Below are positions 1 through 5,188 of a stretch of 5,657 bases of DNA, piece by piece. Every line of letters begins with the position of its first letter. The stretch's first letter is position 1. The stretch is from NCBI GenBank assembly GCA_025963955.1, contig JAOPZU010000336.1, positions 1-5,657 on the forward strand, read 5' to 3'. This DNA is from Solirubrobacterales bacterium. GTDB lineage: Bacteria; Actinomycetota; Thermoleophilia; Solirubrobacterales; Solirubrobacteraceae. The notes under the pieces are model-generated. The model was not told where the DNA came from and searched no databases. It worked only from the letters and a program-made list of their open reading frames with translations. Position numbers and translations under genes: made by a program.

Positions 1-1548
1 TTCGAGAACTACGGCAACGACGTCGACCCCGAGAACATGACGCCCTACGAGGTCGAGGACATCTTCGGCGAGGGCGTGTGCGTCCGGGGGACCGGCACCT
101 CGTGCGTGCTCTCCCCGTTGGCGGCGAAGTGGATGGAGACGCAGAACGAGGCAATGTCCGGTGGGCACTGCATGGGCTTCTCGGTGACGGCGCTGCGGAT
201 GTTCACCAAGGCCGTCAAGGCGAAGGACTACGGCGCGTCGCAGCCCGTCGCGCTGCCCATCCAGGGCAACACCGACCTGCAGTCGCTCATCGCCGAGAGC
301 TGGACCTACCAGAACCTCCCCGGCATCCAGGCGAAGGTCGTCGAGGGGACGCCGACCGCGGTCCTCGCGAAGCTCGAGGCGGCGCTGAACTCCGGCAAGG
401 AGCAGTACACGCTCGCGATCTTCCGCGCCGACGGCGGCGGCGGCCACGCGATCACGCCGTTCGCCGTGGAGGACAAGGGCGACGGGACGAAGGAGATCCT
501 CGTCTACGACAACAACTTCCCGGGGATCATCCGCAAGGTCGACATCGACACCCAAGCGAACTCCTGGCACTACGTCGGCGGCACGAACCCGAAGGACCTC
601 ACCGAGGTCTACGAGGGCGACGCGGACACCCAGTCCCTCTCGCTCTACCCGACCTCGCCGGGCGAGGAGTACCAGCCGTGCCCGTTCTGCAAGGACGGCA
701 ACGCCGGCGCCACGGACCCGCAGCCAAACACTGACAGCACGGTCGGCGCGCTCGGCGCGGTCAAGGACTTCAACGAGATCCGCCTGCACAGCGGACGCAA
801 GAACCACCCGCACCTGATCCTCACAGACGAGAAGGGACGCCAGACCGGCATCGTCGGGGGCAAGCTCATCAACGACATCCCGGGGGTCGAGCTCGAGCGC
901 AACCTCGCCGTGCAGAACTGGGAGGAGACGCCCGAGCCGGCCTACCGCACGCCCGTCGGCCTGCCGATGGCGGTGTCGGTCGACGGCTCGGAGCTGACGA
1001 AGAAGGTCACCGCGAACGTGACGCTCAGCGGCGCCGGCCTGGCGATCGAGGTCGACTCGATCAAGCTGAAGCCCGGCCAGACGGACTACATCGAGTTCCT
1101 CGGCAGCGGCCTGGGATTGACCTACGAGACGGACCCGAGCAGCACGACCTCCCCCGACCTCTACGCGACGCTGGAGGACGGCGACGTCACTAAGGGCGGC
1201 GGCTACTACGTGCTGGGCGTCACCGCGCTCGGCTTCAGCGCCGGCTCGCGGATCGGGTTCACCATCGACCAGCAGGGCGGCCGCTACGAGCTGAGCACGG
1301 AGGGGACCAAGCCGAGCAAGGCCTCCGACGGCCTCGGCGGCAAGTCGCTCTACGCGGTGACGATGGTCCGCGAGAAGGCCAGCGGCCAGGCGCAGTGGCT
1401 GACCGACCCGATCCTGCTGAAGGGCGGCAAGATCGGCGAGCGCCTGCGGATCGACTACCGCCACGCGACCGGCGGCAAGCCCCTGCGCGTCGTCGGCGGC
1501 AAGCCGGGGGGGCCGTTCACGGTCTACCGGGGCAACCCGGAGAAGTAG
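1..1548 (+). CDS. Papain-like cysteine peptidase-fold protein with beta-rich C-terminal region (5' partial)
   Basis: The frame is open from base 1 and ends at TAG 1546-1548, so the N-terminus is missing. The first in-frame ATG (37) is probably internal, because the preceding codons read as ordinary protein (FENYGNDVDPEN). Numbering from that Met, the segment SGGHCMGFSV (41-50) resembles the papain active-site helix (C-W-A-F-S type) with Cys45 as nucleophile. GGGGHAITPF (133-142) supplies His137, and VYDNNFPG (156-163) supplies Asn159 or Asp158, in the Cys-His-Asn order and rough spacing of papain-like enzymes. Cys15 and Cys23 could form a disulfide. A CPFC pair (215-218) sits in the linker, followed by a Gly/Thr/Ser-rich, probably all-beta region (about 240-503). 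No membrane segment is visible, and any signal peptide would lie upstream of the window. The fold is inferred from motifs only; substrate and activity are unknown, and it may be a non-catalytic relative. It converges on bioA with 94 bp between stops and no clear terminator there. Confidence 0.88.
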   Translation, partial: FENYGNDVDPENMTPYEVEDIFGEGVCVRGTGTSCVLSPLAAKWMETQNEAMSGGHCMGFSVTALRMFTKAVKAKDYGASQPVALPIQGNTDLQSLIAESWTYQNLPGIQAKVVEGTPTAVLAKLEAALNSGKEQYTLAIFRADGGGGHAITPFAVEDKGDGTKEILVYDNNFPGIIRKVDIDTQANSWHYVGGTNPKDLTEVYEGDADTQSLSLYPTSPGEEYQPCPFCKDGNAGATDPQPNTDSTVGALGAVKDFNEIRLHSGRKNHPHLILTDEKGRQTGIVGGKLINDIPGVELERNLAVQNWEETPEPAYRTPVGLPMAVSVDGSELTKKVTANVTLSGAGLAIEVDSIKLKPGQTDYIEFLGSGLGLTYETDPSSTTSPDLYATLEDGDVTKGGGYYVLGVTALGFSAGSRIGFTIDQQGGRYELSTEGTKPSKASDGLGGKSLYAVTMVREKASGQAQWLTDPILLKGGKIGERLRIDYRHATGGKPLRVVGGKPGGPFTVYRGNPEK

Positions 1549-1642
1549 GCGGGGGCGGCGGGCAGGGGTCGCGGCAGCGGGCGGGGGACCGGTCATGGCC
1601 CTCCGCTTTCCGCCGCGTGGGCGTGGGGGAGGGCGCGGCCGC

Positions 1643-2947
1643 TCAGGCGGGCGCCGGGGCGTCCGCCATCGCCTCCGCGGCGGCCACCGCCGCGGCGGTG
1701 ATCCGCGCGACGTCCGCGTCGGTGCTGACGTACGGCGGCATCGTGTAGATCAGGTCGCGGAACGGGCGCAGCCAGACGCCGTGCGCGACGGCCGCGGCCG
1801 TCACGCGGCCCATGTCCACCGGGCGGTCGAGCTGGATGACCCCGATCGCACCCAGGATCCGGACGTCCGTGACGCCCGGCAGCGCACGGGCGGGCTCCAG
1901 GCCGGCGCGCAGCCCGGCCTCCACGCGCGGCACGTCCGTCCGCCAGCCGCCGTCCCGCAGCAGCTGGGTGGAGGCCAGCGCAGCGGCGCAGGCCAGCGGG
2001 TTGGCCATGTAGGTCGGGCCGTGCATGAGCGCGCCGCCGGCCGACGGGGTGGCCAGGCGCGCGGCGACCTCCGGCGTGCAGAGCGTCGCCGCCAGCGTCA
2101 GCGCGCCGCCCGTCAGCGCCTTGCCGACGCACATGACGTCCGGGCTGACGCCCGCGTGCTCGGCCGCGAACAGCGCGCCCGTGCGTCCGAAGCCCGTCGC
2201 GATCTCGTCGAGCACCAGCAGCAGGCCGTGGCGGTCGCAGACCTCGCGCAGGTGGCGCACACACGCGGGGGAGTGGAAGCGCATGCCGCCCGCCCCCTGC
2301 ACGACCGGCTCGACGACGACCGCGGCGAGCTCGTGCGCGTGCCGCGCCGCGAGGTCGTCCACCGCCGCCGCCCACTCCGGGTCCAGTCCCGCGTCGAAGC
2401 CGTCGGGCGGGCGGGGCGCGAAGACGTGCTGGGGGAGGGAGGCGGCGAACAGCGAGTGCATCCCGCCGATCGGGTCACAGACGGACATCGCGCCGAACGT
2501 GTCCCCGTGGTAGCCGCCGCGGACGGTCATCAGCCGCGTCCTGCTCGTGGACCCGTCGGCGCGCGCGGCCTGCAGCACCATCTTGATCGCGACCTCGACG
2601 CTCACCGACCCCGAGTCCGCGAAGAAGACGTGCTCCAGGCCGGGCGGCGTCATCTCCACCAGGCGCTGCGCGAGCACGATCGCGCCCTCGTGCGTCAGCC
2701 CGCCGAACATCACGTGGGCCATGCGGGCGGCCTGCTCCTGGATCGCGCCGACGATCGCGGGGTGCCCGTGGCCGTGCACCGCGCACCACCACGAGGACAT
2801 GCCGTCGATGAGCTCCCGCCCGTCCGCCAGCGTCAGCCGCACGCCGCTCGTCGCCACCACCGGCAGCGCGGCCGTCGTTCCGGGCATCGGCCCGTACGGG
2901 TGCCACACGTGCGCGCGGTCGGCGGCGATCAGCGCGTCCCAGTCCAT
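1643..2947 (-). CDS. bioA: Adenosylmethionine-8-amino-7-oxononanoate aminotransferase (DAPA synthase)
   Basis: BioA transfers the amino group of S-adenosylmethionine to 8-amino-7-oxononanoate (KAPA), giving 7,8-diaminononanoate in biotin synthesis; it is a cytosolic PLP enzyme of the class III aminotransferases. The 434-aa product is close to the usual 420-430 aa. It begins with the typical [10 protein letters not shown] stretch (13-22) and has the substrate-site SSWW (51-54), GGYHGDT (144-150; Tyr146), the PLP-ring Asp247 in [12 protein letters not shown], the Schiff-base Lys276 in [20 protein letters not shown] (309-320), and Arg394 in [16 protein letters not shown], matching the Arg of E. 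coli BioA that binds the KAPA carboxylate. These features favour BioA over other class III aminotransferases. The ATG at 2947 has no Shine-Dalgarno but lies 7 nt after a TACCCT -10-like box, suggesting a leaderless start. It is 21 nt downstream of the YbjQ-domain gene. No bioF, bioD or bioB is present here. Confidence 0.96.
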   Translation of the reverse strand: MDWDALIAADRAHVWHPYGPMPGTTAALPVVATSGVRLTLADGRELIDGMSSWWCAVHGHGHPAIVGAIQEQAARMAHVMFGGLTHEGAIVLAQRLVEMTPPGLEHVFFADSGSVSVEVAIKMVLQAARADGSTSRTRLMTVRGGYHGDTFGAMSVCDPIGGMHSLFAASLPQHVFAPRPPDGFDAGLDPEWAAAVDDLAARHAHELAAVVVEPVVQGAGGMRFHSPACVRHLREVCDRHGLLLVLDEIATGFGRTGALFAAEHAGVSPDVMCVGKALTGGALTLAATLCTPEVAARLATPSAGGALMHGPTYMANPLACAAALASTQLLRDGGWRTDVPRVEAGLRAGLEPARALPGVTDVRILGAIGVIQLDRPVDMGRVTAAAVAHGVWLRPFRDLIYTMPPYVSTDADVARITAAAVAAAEAMADAPAPA

Positions 2948-2954
2948 GGGACGC

Positions 2955-2982
2955 AGGGTACGTCAGGCTCAGCTGAGGTCGA
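2955..2982 (-). promoter_or_regulatory. Candidate leaderless promoter of bioA
   Basis: On the minus strand, TACCCT (2960-2955) fits the actinobacterial -10 pattern TANNNT and is followed by 7 nt and then the bioA ATG, so the predicted first transcribed base is at or next to the start codon. A TCGACC box (2982-2977; 4 of 6 matches to TTGACA) lies 16 nt upstream, inside the end of the preceding gene. No ribosome binding site is seen. If real, it gives bioA expression independent of the upstream genes. It is a pattern match only; read-through from the operon is an equal alternative. Confidence 0.42.
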
Positions 2983-3778
2983 GGACCGGCACCGGCGGCG
3001 TGATCGTGTGGTCCTCGCCGTACGGGACGATCGCCGTGCCGACGGCGAAGAACTCGATGACGTGCGAACCCCAGCCGTGGTTGCCCTCCTTGAGCTCCAC
3101 GCCGACGATGCCCTCCGCCTGCACCGCCTCCGCCTCGGTCTGCATCCGCTCCATCGCGAGCTCCCGCGCGTCGTAGAGCGCCTGCGTGAAGTTCGGCAGC
3201 TCGACGTTCTGCCCGGACTGCTTCATCGCCTGGAACATCCCGCGGTGGGCGACGTGGTAGACGCAGGAGCCCATCACCATGCCGACCGGCCGGTGGCCCG
3301 AGCGCAGGAGCGTCCAGAAGTCCTGCCCGCTCAGGTCGCTCGTGAACGGCCGGCCGTTGGGCGCGCGGTGCAGTCCACCCTCGCGGTGCTTGATCGCGGT
3401 GCCGATGGCGATGAACTCCGCCATGTGCTCACCCCAGTCGTAGCGCCCGATGTCCAGCCGCACCCCAACGATGCCGTCCGCGCCGAGGGCGTCCGCCTCC
3501 TCCTCCATGCGCGTCATCGCGAGCTCGCGGGCGCTGTACATCGCCTCGCTGAGCACGGTCATCTCCTCGCTCTTCTTCCACGAGGACTGCTGGAAGCCGA
3601 TGTGGAAGATCGAGGAGCCGATGACCAGGCCGAGCGGGTCGAAGCCCGCCTCCTTCACGAGCAGGAACTCGCTCACCGAGAGGTCGCTCGTGAACAGTCC
3701 GCGCTTGTTCTGCTCCAGGCGCGCGCGGCCCGCGGACGGGATGCCCTCCAGCGAGGTCGGGTCGTAGGGCTGGCTCAT
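2969..3778 (-). CDS. Protein with two YbjQ-like (putative heavy-metal-binding) domains
   Basis: The 269-aa product contains two tandem copies of a YbjQ-like domain. Copy 1 (about 29-130) runs FTSDLSVSEF, then a Gly-rich strand (GLVIGSSIFHIG), helix YSARELAMTRMEEEADALGADGI as its core, then VGVRLD and EFIAIGTAI. Copy 2 (about 145-250) repeats this order with FTSDLSGQDF, GMVMGSCVYHV, YDARELAMERM, EGIVGVEL and EFFAVGTAI. The helix followed by G(A)DG(I/V)VGV and the closing GTA strand are the signature of the YbjQ family, small cytosolic proteins of unknown function. The 'heavy-metal' name is not supported here: there is one cysteine (Cys172) and no metal-site cluster. No signal peptide or membrane segment is visible. 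The start ATG overlaps the previous stop (ATGA) and has a good GGAGA 6 nt upstream, indicating translational coupling. A GIPSAGRARL lead-in (12-21) matches one in the upstream protein. The product is clear as a family member, the function is unknown. Confidence 0.93.
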   Translation of the reverse strand: MSQPYDPTSLEGIPSAGRARLEQNKRGLFTSDLSVSEFLLVKEAGFDPLGLVIGSSIFHIGFQQSSWKKSEEMTVLSEAMYSARELAMTRMEEEADALGADGIVGVRLDIGRYDWGEHMAEFIAIGTAIKHREGGLHRAPNGRPFTSDLSGQDFWTLLRSGHRPVGMVMGSCVYHVAHRGMFQAMKQSGQNVELPNFTQALYDARELAMERMQTEAEAVQAEGIVGVELKEGNHGWGSHVIEFFAVGTAIVPYGEDHTITPPVPVLDLS

Positions 3779-4719
3779 CGGGGTCTCCGGTTCTGTCGGA
3801 CGTACAACTCGGGCTCGAGCTGGCGGTGCTCGCCGTGCTGGTAGATGCCGGTGCCGAGGACGTGCATCGTCACGATGAGGTCCTCGCGGCTGGTGTCGTT
3901 CTGCTCGTACTCGCGGATCTCGACCTTGTGGTCGATCTGGACGCCGACCAGCCCGTGGGCGCCCATGGCCTGCGCCTGCTCGTTCACGCGGCCGAGCGCG
4001 GTCTCGCGCGCGGTGTAGACGCCCTGCGTGAAGTCGGGGATCTCGCGGTTGGGCTGCAAGCGCTGCCAGCCCGTGGTCATGCGGCGGGTCTCCGTGGAGG
4101 CCAGGACGTAGAAGACGGCGCTCGCGGTCGCCACGCCGACCGGGACGTAGCCCGCGCGGCGCAGGAGCACGAAGTCCGGCATCGACAGGTCCGTCAGGAC
4201 GGGCGGGCCCTCGCGGCCGCCCTCGGGCAGGTGGACGGCCGTCCCGATGACGACGATCTCGATCTCGTCGCTCAGGAAGGCGTGGCTACGGGTCGTGAAG
4301 GTGACGTCGACGACGGCGTGGCCGCCGCTGACGCGGGCCTCCTCCGCCAGGCGGCCGAGCGCCAGGCGCCTGGCCTCGTTCCACGCGGCCGACAGGGTCG
4401 TGAGCTCCGTGATCGACCCGCTGCCGTAGCTGCTGCCCCACGGGTAGCTCCGCCAGCCGACCTTGTAGACGGAGCTGCCCATGACCTGGCAGATCGGGCG
4501 GATGCCCTCCAGGCGCGTGAGGGCGAAGTCCCCGACGGAGAGGTTCGAGGTGAAGCCCGTGCTGCCGGCCGCGAGCTCGGCGAGGCGCTGCTCGGCGGCC
4601 ACGGGGATGCCGCCCGCGGCCAGCCGTGCGAGGTCCTGCTCCCGCCGGGCCTCGAGCGCGGCCTGCGCCGCCTCCTCCTCGGGGCTGCCGGAGCCGAGCA
4701 GCTTGTCCAGGAAGCCCAC
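3775..4719 (-). CDS. Protein with helical N-terminus and two diverged YbjQ-like domains
   Basis: I place the start at GTG 4719, two bases after the previous stop (TGA TC GTG), giving 314 aa that begin VGFLDKLLG (read as Met). The frame is open far upstream, but that part overlaps the preceding gene and is low-complexity Arg/Pro/Ala shadow. Residues 13-50 are charged and probably helical. YbjQ-like copy 1 (about 56-163) has FTSNLSVGDF, VMGSSVYKVG, an aromatic and Gly/Ser-rich insert (89-103), helix NEARRLALGRLAEEA, and EIEIVVIGTAV. Copy 2 (about 175-293) has LTDLSMPDF, GVATASAVFYV, YTARETALGRVNEQAQAMGAHG, VGVQID, a charged loop (265-280) and VTMHVLGTGI. Copy 1 is the more diverged, with VVDV in place of VGV. 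GIPVAAEQRL (37-46) matches the lead-in of the downstream paralogue. No membrane segment is seen. It is probably cytosolic and may assemble with its paralogue, since YbjQ-family proteins are oligomeric; that is inference. Function is unknown. Confidence 0.88.
   Translation of the reverse strand: MGFLDKLLGSGSPEEEAAQAALEARREQDLARLAAGGIPVAAEQRLAELAAGSTGFTSNLSVGDFALTRLEGIRPICQVMGSSVYKVGWRSYPWGSSYGSGSITELTTLSAAWNEARRLALGRLAEEARVSGGHAVVDVTFTTRSHAFLSDEIEIVVIGTAVHLPEGGREGPPVLTDLSMPDFVLLRRAGYVPVGVATASAVFYVLASTETRRMTTGWQRLQPNREIPDFTQGVYTARETALGRVNEQAQAMGAHGLVGVQIDHKVEIREYEQNDTSREDLIVTMHVLGTGIYQHGEHRQLEPELYVRQNRRPR
3779..3791 (-). promoter_or_regulatory. Ribosome binding site for the 269-aa YbjQ-domain gene
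   Basis: On the minus strand, CGGAGACCCCG directly precedes the ATG at 3778. The GGAGA core, with a 6-nt spacer, is a good Shine-Dalgarno and lies within the last codons of the upstream gene. It fixes the start and is the only convincing Shine-Dalgarno among the starts in this window, as expected for an internal cistron. Confidence 0.65.
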
Positions 4720-4721
4720 GA

Positions 4722-5105
4722 TCAGGCCAGCAGCTGCTCGAGGGCGGCGCGGGCCTGGGCGCTGGTCCCGGCCTGCTCGCGCAGCGTGTCCGTGATGCCG
4801 GCGATCCACGCCGCGACGGGTAGCGGCTCGCGCTTGATGACGATGCCCCGGACCTCCTGCGCACGGGTGGCCTCCACGCGCGAGCCGTCGACGCCGAGCG
4901 TGTACCGGACGGTGCCGAGGGTGACCTCGATCGACTCCACGACCTTGTCCTTGGAGAACAGGCGCCTGGAGCGCCGGCTGACGACGCAGGCCCCGGGAAG
5001 CGCCTCCTCGAGCTTCGCCGCGAGGACCTCGACGTTGCTCCCGAGCGTCGCCTGATCGGCGCGCAGCCCGGCGGCGTCGAGGTCGAAGGAGGGCTCGTCG
5101 GACAT
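4722..5105 (-). CDS. Small protein of unknown function, first gene of the YbjQ-domain operon
   Basis: I do not recognise a named family. The 127-aa product (MSDEPSFDLD...) is soluble-looking, with no signal peptide or membrane span. It appears to have an N-terminal helix (about 11-36; GLRADQATLGSNVEVLAAKLEEALPG region), a basic turn (SRRSRRLFSKDK, 43-54), two beta strands (VESIEVTLGTVRYTLGVDG), a third strand (VRGIVIKREPLP, 85-96) and a long C-terminal helix (98-127). This helix-strand-helix layout would fit a small adaptor or partner protein, but that is a guess. The ATG at 5105 is preferred over the in-frame ATG at 5144: the added 13 residues (MRRPPDPG...) look non-coding, and 5105 lies 8 nt after a TACTGT -10-like box. 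Its stop is two bases before the GTG of the YbjQ gene, so the two are very likely co-translated. Confidence 0.85.
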   Translation of the reverse strand: MSDEPSFDLDAAGLRADQATLGSNVEVLAAKLEEALPGACVVSRRSRRLFSKDKVVESIEVTLGTVRYTLGVDGSRVEATRAQEVRGIVIKREPLPVAAWIAGITDTLREQAGTSAQARAALEQLLA

Positions 5106-5113
5106 CGCGCCCG

Positions 5114-5119
5114 ACAGTA
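5114..5119 (-). promoter_or_regulatory. Candidate -10 box for the YbjQ-domain operon
   Basis: TACTGT on the minus strand fits TANNNT and is followed by 8 nt and then the ATG at 5105. This predicts a leaderless or near-leaderless message, and no Shine-Dalgarno is present. I see no convincing -35 box at the expected distance. Confidence 0.42.
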
Positions 5120-5129
5120 CCCCCGGGTC

Positions 5130-5141
5130 CGGAGGCCTCCG
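5130..5141. repeat. 12-bp perfect palindrome in the divergent promoter region
   Basis: CGGAGGCCTCCG is a perfect 12-bp inverted repeat without spacer. It lies in the 83 bp between the two divergent starts, just upstream of the TACTGT box of the minus-strand operon and 35-46 bases before the TAGGTT box of the plus-strand gene. The position suits an operator for a dimeric regulator, but short GC palindromes arise often in such DNA. Confidence 0.25.
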
Positions 5142-5175
5142 CATGAGAAGGCTCTTCGGGAGCGCGGCGCCGGGG

Positions 5176-5181
5176 TAGGTT
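5176..5181 (+). promoter_or_regulatory. Candidate leaderless -10 box for the divergent MBL-like gene
   Basis: TAGGTT fits TANNNT and is followed by 7 nt (GGCGACC) and then the ATG at 5189, so transcription would begin at or next to the start codon. The GGGG just before it is too far and too overlapping to act as a clear Shine-Dalgarno. No good -35 box is visible. Confidence 0.42.
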
Positions 5182-5188
5182 GGCGACC

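Larger units (their letters stand above)
1643..5105 (-). other. Predicted operon: 127-aa unknown, 314-aa YbjQ x2, 269-aa YbjQ x2, bioA
   Basis: Four minus-strand genes follow each other with junctions of +2 nt, a 4-nt ATGA overlap, and +21 nt. The first two junctions strongly imply one transcript with translational coupling. Membership of bioA is less sure, because the 21-nt gap carries a candidate promoter of its own. No terminator-like hairpin is seen at any junction or in the 94 bp after bioA. Confidence 0.7.

Noticed and set aside
37..39. ATG 37 as the true start of the peptidase-like gene
   Set aside because: The frame is open to base 1 and the preceding residues read as continuous protein. 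No Shine-Dalgarno or TANNNT box precedes the ATG in the visible 36 bases.
433..448. The GGC/GGCGGC run as a microsatellite-type repeat
   Set aside because: It is a short coding run for four glycines just before the presumed catalytic His, normal for this GC content.
1549..1642. A terminator between the converging stops
   Set aside because: The 94 bases are very G-rich, with an 8-bp palindrome GACCGGTC (1588-1595), but I find no stable hairpin followed by a T-run on either strand.
1595..3844. A very long plus-strand open frame (749 codons) opposite bioA and the 269-aa gene
   Set aside because: It is antisense to two well-supported genes and its translation is Arg/His/Ala/Val-rich without any domain. 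Stop codons are rare in all frames at this GC content.
5106..5144. ATG 5144 as the start of the 127-aa gene
   Set aside because: It would add MRRPPDPGVLSGA, which looks like translated promoter DNA, and it would place the -10-like box inside the gene.
5176..5183. GG-rich stretch before ATG 5189 as a Shine-Dalgarno
   Set aside because: TAGGTTGG is a poor match to GGAGG, and the leaderless -10 reading fits the same layout seen at the two other first-gene starts.
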